From: Chloroflexota bacterium
GTDB lineage: Bacteria; Chloroflexota; Anaerolineae; Aggregatilineales; UBA2796
Reading direction: 5' to 3'
Assembly (NCBI GenBank): GCA_021325095.1
Contig: JAJPHV010000039.1
Span: 1-64,000, forward strand
Length of the DNA stretch: 64,000 nucleotides
Both the position numbers and the translations under genes were made by a program. Of this stretch, positions 37,574-47,830 are shown in pieces; position 1 is the stretch's first letter, and each line of letters opens with the position of its first letter. The notes under the pieces are model-generated. The model ran no database searches. It worked only from the letters and a program-made list of their open reading frames with translations, and was not told where the DNA came from.

Positions 37574-37867
37574 TTATCGCATTCTCGCATCGCCAGAAAT
37601 TGACCAGCGCTCATCTAGATCGGCTCTTTCCGCCCTGGCTGCACGAATTTCAGCCTCGATTTCTTCGGGTGTTGGTTTCAGGTCATTAGGAAGTCTATCG
37701 ATCTGATCGGCCAGATCGAGCAGACGCCGCAAAGCCGCTTTACGCTCAATACGATTTTCAAGCAACTCGATCACATCCTCAGTTACATTGTCTAGCCGTA
37801 CTCCTTCCGCACGGGCTCGTTCAACCAGTTCTTCCGGTAGCTTGATGGTAATCTCGACATCGCTCAT
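37574..37867 (-). CDS. Antitoxin-like small protein, orphan
   Basis: Protein of 97 residues. The N-terminus (VEITIKLPEELVERARAEGV) reads as a ribbon-helix-helix-type DNA-binding strand and helix, and the C-terminal half is a highly charged helix (EEIEAEIRAARAERADLDERW), as in VapB-type antitoxins. No PIN or RelE toxin gene overlaps or adjoins it: upstream 37868-38137 has no gene and downstream lies a convergent permease gene. It is therefore an orphan or a regulator of another kind. Confidence 0.65.
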   Translation of the reverse strand: MSDVEITIKLPEELVERARAEGVRLDNVTEDVIELLENRIERKAALRRLLDLADQIDRLPNDLKPTPEEIEAEIRAARAERADLDERWSISGDARMR

Positions 37868-38137
37868 CTCATCTATTCCTGCACTTATGGTATATCACAC
37901 TGAAGTTCGATTTCATCAGGTGGAGAGGCAACTGCCCCCATGCAACAGTTTACGCCGTGCGCGCTCAGGTGCTTGACGAGGGCGGTGCATCAGGCGGTGG
38001 AGTACTCGAACCTTCAATCTATTATATCCGATGGCCCGGCGGCCAAACCGTATCTTGACAAGATCGCGCTACAATAGCGAGATGTAGCAATAGACCCTGG
38101 TAAACACTTGTCTCACCGCGCAAAGGGAAACAGGCGA

Positions 38138-39430
38138 ATGGCTCAAGAGAAACGCAAATTCGGCTTTGAAACCCGGATGCTCCATGCGGGGCACGTGCCC
38201 GATCCGGTCACGGGCGCTCGCGCCGTGCCCATTTACCAGACGACCTCCTACGTCTTCGAGGATACCGATAAAGCGGCACAGCTCTTTGAACTCAAGCAGT
38301 ACGGCAACATCTACACGCGCATCAACAACCCGACCAACGCCGTCTTCGAGGAACGCATCGCCTCGCTGGAAAACGGAACAGGCGCGGTGGCGACGGCCAG
38401 CGGCATGGCTGCCCAGTTTGTGACAATGATGACCCTGCTGGAACCGGGGGATGAGATCGTCTCGTCGTCGCACCTGTACGGCGGGACGATGACGCAGTTC
38501 ACCCACACCTTCAAAAAACTGGGCATCAAGGCACACTTTGTCGATCCGACAGACATAGAGAACTGGGCCGAAGCCATCACGCCGAAGACGAAGGCGCTGT
38601 ATGGCGAAACCATCGGCAACCCGAAGGGCAGCGTCCTGGACATCGAGGCACTGGCCGACCTGGCCCACGCTCATCACATCCCGCTGATCGTGGACAGCAC
38701 CTTTGCCACGCCCTATCTATGCCGCCCGCTGGATTGGGGCGCAGACATTGTCGTCCACTCGGCCACCAAATTCATCGGCGGACACGGCAATTCCATTGCT
38801 GGTGTGCTGATCGATTCGGGGAAATTCGATTTCAGCACCTTTCCCACCATTTCGGCGCCCGATCCGGCCTACCATGAACTCCGGTTTTATGAAACATTCG
38901 GCCATTACGGGTTCCTGATGAAAGCGCGTGCTGTGACGTTGCGGGATACGGGTGCGGCCCTCTCGCCGTTCAACGCCTTCTTGCTCATCCAGGGGCTGGA
39001 GACTCTGTCGGTGCGAATGGAGCGCCATGTGCAGAACGCGCAGGCCGTCGCCGAGTTCTTGAGCCAGCATCCGAGGGTGGCCTGGGTCGCCTACGCAGGG
39101 CTGCCAGATAATCCCTACCACGCTCTGGCCCGCAAATATACCCCGAAAGGGCCGGGGGCCATCTTTACCTTCGGCATTGCGGCCAAAAATCCCCGGCTGG
39201 CCGGTAAGGAATTCATCGAGTCGCTGCATCTTTTCTCTCATCTTGCCAACGTGGGCGATGTCCGCAGCCTGGTCATTCACCCGGCTTCGACCACCCACCA
39301 GCAACTGTCGGATGCGGAGTTAGCGGCAGCCGGGGTGGACGCTGGCATGATTCGTTTGTCAATTGGCCTGGAAACTACAGAGGATTTGATATGGGATCTG
39401 GATCAAGCCTTGCTGGCGACGTCAGCATGA
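38138..39430 (+). CDS. metY: O-acetylhomoserine sulfhydrylase (MetY)
   Basis: PLP enzyme of 430 residues making homocysteine from O-acetylhomoserine and sulfide. Seen: FGFETRMLHAGHVPDPVTGARAVPIYQT typical of MetY, YGNIYTRINNPTN, ATASGMAAQF, and the PLP lysine in HSATKFIGGHGNSI. The length fits MetY rather than the roughly 390-residue cystathionine lyases. The ATG at 38138 is preferred to a TTG ten codons earlier. The stop overlaps the ATG of the CoA-binding protein (ATGA). Homocysteine made here could feed cbs at 17419. Confidence 0.93.
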   Translation: MAQEKRKFGFETRMLHAGHVPDPVTGARAVPIYQTTSYVFEDTDKAAQLFELKQYGNIYTRINNPTNAVFEERIASLENGTGAVATASGMAAQFVTMMTLLEPGDEIVSSSHLYGGTMTQFTHTFKKLGIKAHFVDPTDIENWAEAITPKTKALYGETIGNPKGSVLDIEALADLAHAHHIPLIVDSTFATPYLCRPLDWGADIVVHSATKFIGGHGNSIAGVLIDSGKFDFSTFPTISAPDPAYHELRFYETFGHYGFLMKARAVTLRDTGAALSPFNAFLLIQGLETLSVRMERHVQNAQAVAEFLSQHPRVAWVAYAGLPDNPYHALARKYTPKGPGAIFTFGIAAKNPRLAGKEFIESLHLFSHLANVGDVRSLVIHPASTTHQQLSDAELAAAGVDAGMIRLSIGLETTEDLIWDLDQALLATSA

Positions 39431-39930
39431 ACAGCATCTTGACTGAGGAACAGCGCCATAAGTACCAGGACCCGGGCACAATCCGCACCATCCTGAGCAC
39501 TGCCAAAACTATCGCCATCGTTGGTCTCTCCCCCAGGAGCGAAAGGCCGAGCCACTTTGTCGGATCGTATCTGCACGCCGAAGGCTACCGCGTCATCCCG
39601 GTTAACCCGCAGGCGACGGAAATCTTCGGCGAGCGGGCCTACCCGGACTTACTGAGCATCCCCGATCCCGTCGATGTAGTGGACGTGTTCCGCCGCCCGC
39701 AAGAGTGCGTCGAGATCGCCAGGCAGGCCGTCCAGATCGGCGCAAAGACGCTCTGGCTTCAACTGCGGATCGTCAACCTGGAAGCAGCGCGCATTGCCGA
39801 GGAAGGCGGGCTAAAGGTGATCATGGATCGCTGCCTCAAGATCGAACATGGGCGATACAGCGGATCGCTGCACTGGGTCGGCATGAACACGGAGATCATC
39901 AGCGCGCGGCGTGGACGGCGATACTTCTAG
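39427..39930 (+). CDS. CoA-binding domain protein (YccU type)
   Basis: Soluble Rossmann-fold protein of 167 residues. Seen: TIAIVGLSPRSERPSHFVGSYL (nucleotide-binding loop), YRVIPVNPQATEIFGERAYPDL, and VIMDRCLKIEH with the conserved Cys typical of the CoA_binding_2 family. The ATG overlaps the metY stop by four bases, so translation is coupled. This suggests a role linked to homocysteine or acyl-homoserine metabolism; the molecular role is unknown. Confidence 0.9.
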   Translation: MNSILTEEQRHKYQDPGTIRTILSTAKTIAIVGLSPRSERPSHFVGSYLHAEGYRVIPVNPQATEIFGERAYPDLLSIPDPVDVVDVFRRPQECVEIARQAVQIGAKTLWLQLRIVNLEAARIAEEGGLKVIMDRCLKIEHGRYSGSLHWVGMNTEIISARRGRRYF

Positions 39931-39971
39931 CGGCGTTGGGGCACTCCGGCGCGCTGACTGAAATCCGGCGG

Positions 39972-40358
39972 CTAACCTTGCGGTTGGTCTAGCTGGATAG
40001 GCTTGGGCGGGATGACGCACAGGAACGTAAACGGCTCATCGGTCAGGTTTTCAAACTGGTGGCGTTCCCAACAGGGGATGTAGATCACGTCGCCCGGTCC
40101 CACCTCCTCGAACTGTTCGCCGAGCATGACGCGCGCCCGCCCGCTCATGACCATCACGCCGTGATCGTGTGAGTGCTGATCCAGGCTGGAAAAGCCGTGT
40201 GGGGGGATCGTGAAATAGCGGATAGCAAAGTGGTTCGCGCCGTCCTTGCGCCCGACCAGCACCTGTTTGGTGGCCTGGTTCGAGGTGTAAAGCTCCACCT
40301 CAACGCCTTCCCAGCGCCGGGTCTTGCCATCGTCTATGCAACGGTGAATGACGCCCAT
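39972..40358 (-). CDS. Cupin-domain protein
   Basis: Single cupin of 128 residues. Motif 1 (LDQHSHDHGVMVMSGRARVML) carries the metal-ligand histidines, and motif 2 is GDVIYIPCWERHQFENL. It could be a small metal-dependent enzyme or a sensor. The start ATG MGVIHRCIDDG is the first in frame. Stands alone between convergent and divergent neighbours. Confidence 0.85.
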   Translation of the reverse strand: MGVIHRCIDDGKTRRWEGVEVELYTSNQATKQVLVGRKDGANHFAIRYFTIPPHGFSSLDQHSHDHGVMVMSGRARVMLGEQFEEVGPGDVIYIPCWERHQFENLTDEPFTFLCVIPPKPIQLDQPQG

Positions 40359-40485
40359 TGAAGAATTTCCTGATCGTTTTGACGTAGAAATGGCCTTATG
40401 GTAGCGCCGACTTGCACATTTCTCAATATTCTGGTGAACTACACGCTAACCCAATTTAACGCGCTGGACACGGCAGGCGCATCAC

Positions 40486-40779
40486 GTGGAGGGCCCGCTC
40501 ATTGTCTATGCCACGCCCGTCAGGATCACACTGCGCCAGAATTGGAGTCGCAATTTGCGCAAGATTTCGCTCAGTGAAGCCTTCGCCCGGCGCTCCCAGA
40601 TCAAAGCGATGGGGCAGGCCATCTATTTTCAGGGTGACGCCGACGATGAATATTACGAGATCAGCTTCGTGGATAAGCCGGAACGCAGGCCGGGTTGGTA
40701 TCTGGTGACGATGAAGCGGAGCGATGGCTATACCACGTCCTTCAGCCTGCCGGGGCAGGTCAAGGTGATGGTCAAGTAG
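40486..40779 (+). CDS. Hypothetical protein, 97 aa
   Basis: Small basic protein with no family recognised. No signal peptide or membrane span; the second half has alternating strand-like sequence (YYEISFVDKPERRPGWYLVTMKRSDGYTTSF). The start is GTG and lacks a clear ribosome-binding site, so the N-terminus is uncertain. It precedes the beta-propeller protein by 38 bp in the same direction and may be co-transcribed. Confidence 0.55.
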   Translation: MEGPLIVYATPVRITLRQNWSRNLRKISLSEAFARRSQIKAMGQAIYFQGDADDEYYEISFVDKPERRPGWYLVTMKRSDGYTTSFSLPGQVKVMVK

Positions 40780-40817
40780 ACTTCGTTCACTCTGGCTAAC
40801 CGTACAAGGAAAGCAGG

Positions 40818-41972
40818 ATGCAATCCCATTCTTTGAGGTTTGCGGCGCTGGTTGCCATCGTTACCATCTTTGGGCTTGCTACGTTCAGCAGGCCCGATTT
40901 TCCCCTGGCGGCCCAGGCCACCCGGAGGGCCGTTCCCTGGGAAGTGTTCGCCAGAGGGCTGGACAACCCGCGCGGCCTTCATTTTGGCCCCGATGGCGCG
41001 CTCTACGTGGCGGAAGGTGGGCGGGGCGGCACGAAGCTCACAACCCGGCAGGATTGCGAGCAGGTTCCAGAACCATCCGGGCCGTACCGGGGCGGCATGA
41101 CAGGCCGCATCTCCAAAATCGACGCCAACGGTAAGCGGACGACTGTGATCGATGGCCTGCCTTCAACGCAGACCGCGCCGCAGTCCGGCGGCAGTGTCAG
41201 CGGGGTGGCGGACGTCGCCTTCCTGGGCGATACGTTGTATGCCCTCATCGCAGGCGCGGGCTGCTCGCATGGCAACGAGGGCACGGTGAACGCGCTGCTG
41301 CGTATCACCGCCGACGGCAAAGCGACCCAGGTTGCAGACCTGAGCAGCTTCCTGAAAGCAAATCCTGTCAAAAACATCGACCCCGATGACTTCGAGCCGG
41401 ACGGCGACTTTTACAGCATGGTCGCCGTCGAGGGGAATTTCTACGTGGTCGAGGCCAATCATGGGGTGTTAGAAGAAGTGACGCCCGACGGTAAAATCAC
41501 GCGGATAAGCGACATCTCTGCCAGCCAGGGACACGTCGTGCCGACCTCAGTGGCTTACCACGACGGTAATTTCTACGTGGGCAGCCTGTCCGTCTTTCCG
41601 GTACACACCGGCTCGGCGCGCGCCTACAAAATTACCCCCAAGGGTGAAGTGACGGAAGTGACGGTGCTGGCCCCTCCCCTGAGCGCGGTGTTAGGCATCG
41701 CCTTCGACCAACAGGGACAGATGTATGCGCTGGAGACGAGCACGAAGGACAATGCATTCCCCACGCCTCGCTGGGGCGACGTAGTGCGTATCAAGCCAGA
41801 CTCTACAGAGATTGAAGCTATTGCTACCGGTCTGACGTTCCCGACAGCCATGACCTTCGGCCCGGATGGAATGTTGTACGTCTCGAACTACGGGTTCGGG
41901 TATGGGCCGGGACGGGGCGAGATCGTCCGCATGGCCGTTCCCACCGGCAAGGTAGCTGGCCGCGGCAGGTGA
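40818..41972 (+). CDS. Secreted ScyD/ScyE-family beta-propeller protein
   Basis: Exported protein of 384 residues. Signal peptide about 1-33 (ALVAIVTIFGLATFSRPDFPLAAQA). The mature part has repeated blade motifs (NPRGLHFGPDGALYVAEGG, LLRITADGKATQVADL, VLGIAFDQQGQMYALE, PTAMTFGPDGMLYVSNYG) of an NHL/SMP-30-like propeller. The ScyD/ScyE assignment rests on overall pattern. In other bacteria the name derives from scytonemin loci, but no scytonemin gene is present, so function is open. AAGGAAAGC precedes the ATG. Confidence 0.85.
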   Translation: MQSHSLRFAALVAIVTIFGLATFSRPDFPLAAQATRRAVPWEVFARGLDNPRGLHFGPDGALYVAEGGRGGTKLTTRQDCEQVPEPSGPYRGGMTGRISKIDANGKRTTVIDGLPSTQTAPQSGGSVSGVADVAFLGDTLYALIAGAGCSHGNEGTVNALLRITADGKATQVADLSSFLKANPVKNIDPDDFEPDGDFYSMVAVEGNFYVVEANHGVLEEVTPDGKITRISDISASQGHVVPTSVAYHDGNFYVGSLSVFPVHTGSARAYKITPKGEVTEVTVLAPPLSAVLGIAFDQQGQMYALETSTKDNAFPTPRWGDVVRIKPDSTEIEAIATGLTFPTAMTFGPDGMLYVSNYGFGYGPGRGEIVRMAVPTGKVAGRGR

Positions 41973-42038
41973 ACTTATGTCAGGGCAGGCTGGTCGTCAA
42001 GGTAACATCGCGTTGAAACAAGATTGGGGATAGAGAGC

Positions 42039-42071
42039 GAAGAGGCCGGCACGTAGCCTGTCGGCCTCTTC
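42039..42071. terminator. Bidirectional terminator, propeller / melA
   Basis: Ten-base-pair stem GAAGAGGCCG pairing with CGGCCTCTTC, loop 13 bases, between convergent genes. Confidence 0.65.
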
Positions 42072-42091
42072 CAAGCAGCGCAGTTTGAAGT

Positions 42092-43426
42092 CTAACTGGC
42101 GAATTGAGGGAGCCACTGAGCCTGCGCCTCGAACATTTCGTCCACCATTGCGTGGATTTGCGGCAAAGTGCACACAGCAGCCGTCAGCGGGTCCATCATG
42201 ACCGCATAGTGTACAGCGTCTTTGTCACCGGTTAGCGCGGCTTCGACAGTCAATTCTTGCACGTTGATGTTGGTGCGGTTGAGCGTCGCCAGTTGGGTCG
42301 GCACATCGCCCACAAAGACGCCCTGTACGCCGTTGCCGTCCACCAGACACGGCACTTCAACGCAGCATCCCTCCGGCAGGTTGGTGATGAGGCCGTCATT
42401 GGGCACGTTGCCGTTGATACGCGCCGGGCGATTGGTTTCGACGGCTTCGAGGATGTGCGAGCCGTATTCGTGCGTGCGCTGCGTGGGCAGTTCCTTGCCG
42501 CCTTCCGTCAGCTCGCGGAACTCCTGATCGGCCCTCGTCACCCGGTTCTGGCACTCGCGCAGATAGCCGCCGGTGCGGGCGAAATCGAACCAGGCGTCGG
42601 CCTTGTTCTTGAAGCGCGGCGACAATTCGTTGGCGACCATGCTGGCCGTCTTGCGGAAATAGGGCACGTACTCGCTGGCGTGGCCGGACGATTCGGTTAC
42701 GAAATAACCGAAGTACTTCATCAGGTCGGTGCGCACCGGTTCTTCGTCGATGACCTCCTGGCGCTCTATCGCTTCCCAGATGAGCGGATACAGGTCTTCC
42801 GTCCCCCGGCGAAATTCGAGGAAAAACGCCTGGTGATTGATGCCCGCACACAGGAAAGAAATCTCGTCGTAGGGCACGCCAATCCAGCGCGCCAGCATTT
42901 CGGATGTGCCCTGCACGCTGTGGCATAGGCCCACGTGGGGACGGCCCGATCCATCGGCCACCGCCCAGCAGTTGATCGCCATCGGGTTCACGTAGTTGAG
43001 CAGCAGTGCATCGGGCGCAAGCTCATCCATCTCGTCGCATAAATCCAGAAGCACTGGGATCGTCCGCAGGCCGCGAAAGACCCCGCCAGGGCCGAGTGTG
43101 TCGCCCACGCACTGCTCGACGCCATACTTGCGCGGAATGTCGATGTCCAGTGCGTAGGCATCCAGCCCACCCTGCTGAAAGGTGGTGATGACATATCGTG
43201 CATCCCTGACTGCCTGGCGCCGATCCGTCGTGGCTTCGACGCACGCCTTCAGGCCGCGCCGGTCAATGATGGCCTGCACCAGTTTGCGGCTGCGTTCCAG
43301 CCGCACCGGGTCAATGTCCATGAGCGAGATGGTGCAGTCCTGAAGCGCCGGAGTAAGCAGGATGTCGCTGCACAAATTGCGCGTGAAGACGATGCTGCCC
43401 GCGCCAATAAACGTGACTTTTGACAT
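42092..43426 (-). CDS. melA: GH4 alpha-galactosidase (MelA)
   Basis: NAD- and metal-dependent glycosidase of 444 residues hydrolysing alpha-galactosides such as melibiose. Seen: the dinucleotide motif TFIGAGSIVFTRNL, MDIDPVRLE, DTLGPGGVFRGLRTIP, LLNYVNPMAINCWA, the metal-binding CHSVQGT, CAGINHQAFFLE, YFVTESSGHASEY and NLPEGCCVEVPCLVD, all as in E. coli MelA. No signal peptide, so the substrate must be imported. It is the last gene of the minus-strand run that begins with a LacI regulator and encodes a peptide-type ABC importer, which suggests that importer's substrate. Confidence 0.94.
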   Translation of the reverse strand: MSKVTFIGAGSIVFTRNLCSDILLTPALQDCTISLMDIDPVRLERSRKLVQAIIDRRGLKACVEATTDRRQAVRDARYVITTFQQGGLDAYALDIDIPRKYGVEQCVGDTLGPGGVFRGLRTIPVLLDLCDEMDELAPDALLLNYVNPMAINCWAVADGSGRPHVGLCHSVQGTSEMLARWIGVPYDEISFLCAGINHQAFFLEFRRGTEDLYPLIWEAIERQEVIDEEPVRTDLMKYFGYFVTESSGHASEYVPYFRKTASMVANELSPRFKNKADAWFDFARTGGYLRECQNRVTRADQEFRELTEGGKELPTQRTHEYGSHILEAVETNRPARINGNVPNDGLITNLPEGCCVEVPCLVDGNGVQGVFVGDVPTQLATLNRTNINVQELTVEAALTGDKDAVHYAVMMDPLTAAVCTLPQIHAMVDEMFEAQAQWLPQFAS

Positions 43427-43456
43427 GATGAAGATGATCCCTTTCGAGTTTGAACT

Positions 43457-43810
43457 TTACCGGATGGGCAGGCGGTTGGCCCACCGCCCAAACAAGGGCA
43501 AAGGCGCTAAACGATTGCTCAGGGCGTTAGTCAGGCCCATGATCCACAGCACGACACCATAGAGGTAAGCCGCAATCACAAGGGCGAACAGGGCCACACT
43601 GACGACGGCCATGTAGGGAATCCAGGCCAATACCCAGGCGATCACGGCCCAGCCTGCCACCACACCGAGCAGAAATAGGACGAGGCCGATGGCCTGCCGC
43701 AGATGATAAACGGCCAACACGTTCTTGCGGTGAAAGAAAAAAACGTACAACCAGCCGATGACCGGGACCAGATAGGCCAGCACAGCCGGAAGACGCGACA
43801 GTCTGCTCAC
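43457..43810 (-). CDS. Small membrane protein (DUF4870/Tic20-like pattern)
   Basis: Membrane protein of 117 residues with three hydrophobic segments. [41 protein letters not shown] resembles the DUF4870/Tic20-like pattern (short helix, HxRQ, second helix); that assignment is by eye. The start is GTG at 43810, which overlaps the oppF-like TGA as GTGA and has GGAGC upstream. The frame is open further up but would run through the ATPase gene. It may help assemble or regulate the transporter. Confidence 0.72.
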   Translation of the reverse strand: MSRLSRLPAVLAYLVPVIGWLYVFFFHRKNVLAVYHLRQAIGLVLFLLGVVAGWAVIAWVLAWIPYMAVVSVALFALVIAAYLYGVVLWIMGLTNALSNRLAPLPLFGRWANRLPIR

Positions 43811-44841
43811 GCTGGTGCTCCAATACCTTTCAGATGTAGCTCTTTGGCAAAGTGGCAACTGACGAAGTGGCCGGGTGCAGCTTCGGTGAGCTGCGGTTCC
43901 TGCTGGCTGCATTCCAGCTTGGCGTAGCGGCAGCGAGGGTGGAAGATGCAGCCCGAAGGCGGGTTGGCCGGGCTGGGCACTTCGCCCTGCAATTGTATCC
44001 GATCCGGGTGGATGTCGGGGTCGGCGGGTGGAATGGCGGAGAGCAGCGCTTCGGTGTAGGGATGCAGCGGACGGTGCAGCAACTCGGTGGTTTCGGCCAT
44101 CTCGACGATCTTGCCGACATACATGACCGCAATGCGATCTGAGATGTGTTCCACCACCGAGAGATCGTGGGCAATGAAGATCAGCGTCAGCCCCAGTCGC
44201 CTCTGCAACTCTTGCAGCAGATTCAAGACCTGTGCCTGAACCGATACATCCAGAGCGGATACCGGTTCGTCCGCGATGACCAGGCGCGGGTTGAGCGACA
44301 GCGTGCGTGCCAGACCGATGCGCTGCCGCTGCCCGCCGGAGAACTCGTGCGGGTAGCGCCGCATCAGGGCCGGGTTCAGGCCCACCGCCTGCATCAACTC
44401 GGCGACGCGCTGCTCGGCCTGCTTGCCGCGTGCTACGCCGTGAATTTCCAGCGGTTCGCCGATGATGTCCCTGACCGTCAGCCGGGGATTGAGCGAGCTA
44501 AACGGGTCCTGAAAGATCATGCGCAACTCGCGGCGCAGCGGCTTCATCTGTCTCTGGCTGATCGTCGCCAGGTTGACCTTCTCGCCAGATTTTTTGTGAT
44601 ACCAGATTTCGCCAGAGGTCGGGTCGTAAAGGCGAAGGATAGTGCGGCCTACCGTTGTCTTGCCGCAGCCGCTTTCGCCCACCAGGCCCAATACTTCGCC
44701 GTCGCGCAGTGTGAAACTGACGCCATCCACCGCTTTGACGTAGCCCACGAGACGCTGGATCAGCCCCCGGTAGATCGGGAAATGGAGTTTGAGGTCTTTG
44801 ACTTCCAGGATAACGTTGTTTTTACCATTCATGAGCTGCAT
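43807..44841 (-). CDS. Peptide-type ABC transporter ATPase (OppF/DppF-like)
   Basis: ATPase of 344 residues. Walker [13 protein letters not shown], signature [15 protein letters not shown], Walker [13 protein letters not shown], and the C-terminal oligopeptide-type cysteine motif [15 protein letters not shown]. It partners the OppD-like protein at 51242. A second ATG lies at 44832. It starts just downstream of the cytochrome gene and overlaps the following small membrane protein by four bases. Confidence 0.93.
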   Translation of the reverse strand: MQLMNGKNNVILEVKDLKLHFPIYRGLIQRLVGYVKAVDGVSFTLRDGEVLGLVGESGCGKTTVGRTILRLYDPTSGEIWYHKKSGEKVNLATISQRQMKPLRRELRMIFQDPFSSLNPRLTVRDIIGEPLEIHGVARGKQAEQRVAELMQAVGLNPALMRRYPHEFSGGQRQRIGLARTLSLNPRLVIADEPVSALDVSVQAQVLNLLQELQRRLGLTLIFIAHDLSVVEHISDRIAVMYVGKIVEMAETTELLHRPLHPYTEALLSAIPPADPDIHPDRIQLQGEVPSPANPPSGCIFHPRCRYAKLECSQQEPQLTEAAPGHFVSCHFAKELHLKGIGAPA

Positions 44842-44844
44842 CCA

Positions 44845-46641
44845 TTACTCGGCGGCGACCTGAAGCGTCTCGTGTTCCATCAGGATGTCCGGATCGTTCC
44901 AGCCCTTTTGCTTCGCCAGTTCGGCAAAGGCACGGCGGTAGACCAGCCGGACGTTGACGGTGACCGCTTTCCCGGCGGGCACGTCGAACGTGTAACGGGT
45001 GGTATCGGTTGCCATTGCGGGCAGCCGGGTGTCCTCGACAATGCTGACGGGCCGCCAGAAGGCTGCGGTGGGCGTTTCGCCAGTCCAGTCGTCTTTCAGA
45101 ATTTTGGCGAAGGTCTTGCCCGGCAGCCCACCGTAGTTGCCCGAATAGGCCGGGTTGACTGGCCCCTGGCTGAGTGCAATCGCTTTGCCATCCGCGTCCA
45201 GCGCCTCAACAACCAGGATCATTGACCGGATCGGCGCATCGGTGGGTACGTCGTGGCCCGTCTTGTCGTTGGTGATGCTGACTTCCACCTGTAGTTTGTC
45301 GCCGCTGCGCTTCGCGCGGCTCTTCATCGTCACCGAGTTTTGCAGCAGGTGTTCGTTGGTCGCACCCAGCATCGTGTGATCATGCAGCGTGACGTAGTCG
45401 CGCGTCAGCCCACCGCGTTCCGGGAACACAAACCACTTTGCGCTCGACGGGGCCATGTGGCATTGCTGGCAGGTCGCGCCCGTCTTGGGATCGCTGTAGG
45501 GGCTGTTCAGCCATTCGCCGTAAGAATTGTAGATGACAGTGCCGCCCTTCACGTCCCCGTTACCGACCACGCCGCCAAAGACACCAAAGTGACAGCCCGC
45601 ACAGAATTCGCTCCTGGTCTGCAGGGGCAGATAGGTATCCTTGCGGTTCACGTCGATCAGCGTCCCAAAGAAGACCTGCTGGCTGTCGTCCATCGGGCGG
45701 TACAGCCGCAGGGAGAGGATGCCTGGCATATCGGGATGAGGCAGCCCGGTCTTCGGGTCAATGATCACGTCGCCGATCTTGTGGCAAAAATCGCAAGTGA
45801 TGCCTTCGGCGGCATCGCCATGCAGGTTGATGGGCAGAGGAGGCCGGTCAATGAGGCCGCGCGAGCGTTCAACCGTCAGGCTGGTGTGGCAGCCCGACCA
45901 GGCACAGTTCTGCTGGTTCGAGATTTTCGAGGCGAGGGGCGTATGGCAGGTGGCGCAGTTTCCGGCCCGGTCAGGAGTGTCGCGCTGAAGGCCCGGCCCA
46001 TAGTAGGGTTTATTCGGGTCTGGCGGCAGAGGCAAGCCGTTGCTGCCATACTGAACGGGCTGGCCTTCCCGCCCATTCACATCCGTCCCCGTGTACATCG
46101 TAAGAAAGCGCGGATTGGTGGCGGCCTGCGCGTGGGCATCGAGCAGCCATTCTTTGTATTCCCGGTGACACAGGCCGCAACTGGCCGAGCCATGTACCCC
46201 TTCAAACGTGAACCAGTCGTACTTGGGGTTGTCCTCTTCGGGGAGGGGTTTCAGCATAATGTTGAGGCCGCTGCCGCCCGTCCAGTTCGGTGCGCTCGGA
46301 TTAACGTTGATCCAGCCCACGTAATGCCCGGCTGACCAGGCCGTGAGGATGAGCGGTGTTGTGCCAGATATGCCCGTAAACGTATACGCGCCGTGCTGAT
46401 CGGTTTGAACCTGGATCGGTTTGCCCTGAATCTGGACGACAGCCCCCGCCACAGGCCCCTGTGCGTTCGAGACGACGCCGGACAGGGTGGGTGGCAACGG
46501 CGTGGTGTTGACAGGCGTGGCGGCAACGGGCGGTGTGCTCGTCGGCGCGGTGGGCGTCCCTTCGCTCAACACGTACAGGTTGACCAGCCCGAACAGCATC
46601 AATAAGGAACCGGCAATAACCAGATATTTTGTCCTGTTCAT
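44845..46641 (-). CDS. Six-heme-motif cytochrome c with carboxypeptidase-regulatory-like domain, inside transporter operon
   Basis: Envelope protein of 598 residues. Signal anchor about 6-25, Thr/Pro linker, a carboxypeptidase-regulatory-like beta-sandwich at about 52-130 ([21 protein letters not shown] ... GAYTFTGI). Heme motifs follow: CGLCH (155), CATCH (229), CAWSGCH (246, CX4CH), CDFCH (283), CAGCH (347) and CQQCH (391). The C-terminal beta domain carries [14 protein letters not shown], as in c554-like multiheme proteins. It lies 15 bp after oppC and 3 bp before the oppF-like gene, so it is in the same transcript. Electron transfer outside the membrane is expected; its link to sugar or peptide import is unknown. 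Confidence 0.92.
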   Translation of the reverse strand: MNRTKYLVIAGSLLMLFGLVNLYVLSEGTPTAPTSTPPVAATPVNTTPLPPTLSGVVSNAQGPVAGAVVQIQGKPIQVQTDQHGAYTFTGISGTTPLILTAWSAGHYVGWINVNPSAPNWTGGSGLNIMLKPLPEEDNPKYDWFTFEGVHGSASCGLCHREYKEWLLDAHAQAATNPRFLTMYTGTDVNGREGQPVQYGSNGLPLPPDPNKPYYGPGLQRDTPDRAGNCATCHTPLASKISNQQNCAWSGCHTSLTVERSRGLIDRPPLPINLHGDAAEGITCDFCHKIGDVIIDPKTGLPHPDMPGILSLRLYRPMDDSQQVFFGTLIDVNRKDTYLPLQTRSEFCAGCHFGVFGGVVGNGDVKGGTVIYNSYGEWLNSPYSDPKTGATCQQCHMAPSSAKWFVFPERGGLTRDYVTLHDHTMLGATNEHLLQNSVTMKSRAKRSGDKLQVEVSITNDKTGHDVPTDAPIRSMILVVEALDADGKAIALSQGPVNPAYSGNYGGLPGKTFAKILKDDWTGETPTAAFWRPVSIVEDTRLPAMATDTTRYTFDVPAGKAVTVNVRLVYRRAFAELAKQKGWNDPDILMEHETLQVAAE

Positions 46642-46656
46642 GCTCTGCTTTCTTAA

Positions 46657-47811
46657 CTATTTTGCGGCATACGGATCGGCGGCGTCACGCAGACCGTCGC
46701 CCAGGAAGTTGAAGCCCAGCACCGCCACGACGATAAAGGCAATGGGCGTCAATATCCAGGCATTCTGGCCCAGTGCCTGAATGTCCTGGGTATTTCGCAT
46801 CATCAAGCCCCAACTGATCAGCGGCTCCGTGATGCCGATTCCCAGGAAGCTCAGGAAAGATTCGGCCAGAATCACACCGGGGATCGTCAGGGTCAGGATC
46901 ACGATGACGTGGCTCAGGGTGTTTGGAAACAGGTGGCGGAAGATGATTCGGGCATCCGAAGCGCCCATTTCTTTGGCCGCCATGATGAAATCGGTCTCGC
47001 GCAGCGAGAGCACCTTGCCGCGCACTTCACGGGCCAGCGTTGTCCAGGTCAGCAAGGCAAAGATGCAGGCCATTCCCACAAAAACTGTGAAGGAATCAGC
47101 CGTCTTGGGCACGAGGGCGGCCAGAGCCATCCACAACGGCAAATTCGGGAAAGCGGCCACAAATTCGGTGAAGCGCTGCAAGACATTATCGATCCAGCCG
47201 CCGTAATAGCCGGAAGCGATGCCCAGGATCGAGCCAAAGAGGATACTGATGATCGTCCCGAACAGGCTCATGCTCAACGAAATGCGCCCGGCCTCGCAGG
47301 CTTTCCCCCACAGGTCACGCCCCAATTTGTCCGTGCCAAGCAGATAGACCGTGCCACCCTCTTCCACCCCATAGAGATGCAGCCTGCTGGGAAACAGCCC
47401 CAGGAGCTTATATTCCGGCCCCTGCACGAAGAAATGAATCTCATAAATCTTGCTCGTGTCCTCGGCCCAGATGGCTCTGAATGTTTTGGGGTCCAATTCA
47501 TACACGTAGTTGTAGACAAAAGGCCGCAGGTGAAAATTGCCCTCGTGGTCAATAAAGTGCACCTGCTGGGGAGGAATAAAAGAAGATTTAAGATCGATCT
47601 GAGAAATGTCAGTCGGGCTGAAAAAATCCGCAAAAATCGCCAGGATGACCAGGATCAGAACCATCAGCCCGCCAATGATGGAGACCCGGCTGCGCCGAAA
47701 GCGCCGCCAGACAAGCTGGAAGTAGCTTTCGTGCGCCTCATCCAGCACGATAGGCTGCGCGACCCCGGCGATGGGTTGACCCGTCAAAATCTCTGCACTT
47801 TCAGCGGTCAT
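46657..47811 (-). CDS. Peptide-type ABC transporter permease (OppC/DppC-like)
   Basis: Permease of 384 residues, longer than the usual ~300. After TM1 (about 38-60) there is an extracytoplasmic stretch of about 105 residues ([18 protein letters not shown] ... [15 protein letters not shown]) before the standard [23 protein letters not shown] and the EAA loop. The family signature regions and six helices are otherwise normal. It lies 19 bp after oppB and 15 bp before the cytochrome gene. Confidence 0.93.
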   Translation of the reverse strand: MTAESAEILTGQPIAGVAQPIVLDEAHESYFQLVWRRFRRSRVSIIGGLMVLILVILAIFADFFSPTDISQIDLKSSFIPPQQVHFIDHEGNFHLRPFVYNYVYELDPKTFRAIWAEDTSKIYEIHFFVQGPEYKLLGLFPSRLHLYGVEEGGTVYLLGTDKLGRDLWGKACEAGRISLSMSLFGTIISILFGSILGIASGYYGGWIDNVLQRFTEFVAAFPNLPLWMALAALVPKTADSFTVFVGMACIFALLTWTTLAREVRGKVLSLRETDFIMAAKEMGASDARIIFRHLFPNTLSHVIVILTLTIPGVILAESFLSFLGIGITEPLISWGLMMRNTQDIQALGQNAWILTPIAFIVVAVLGFNFLGDGLRDAADPYAAK

Positions 47812-47830
47812 GCGATTTGCGCTCCCTGTG

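Noticed and set aside
37868..38137. Toxin gene next to the antitoxin-like protein
   Set aside because: I looked on both strands around the gene for PIN- or RelE-like sequence and saw none.
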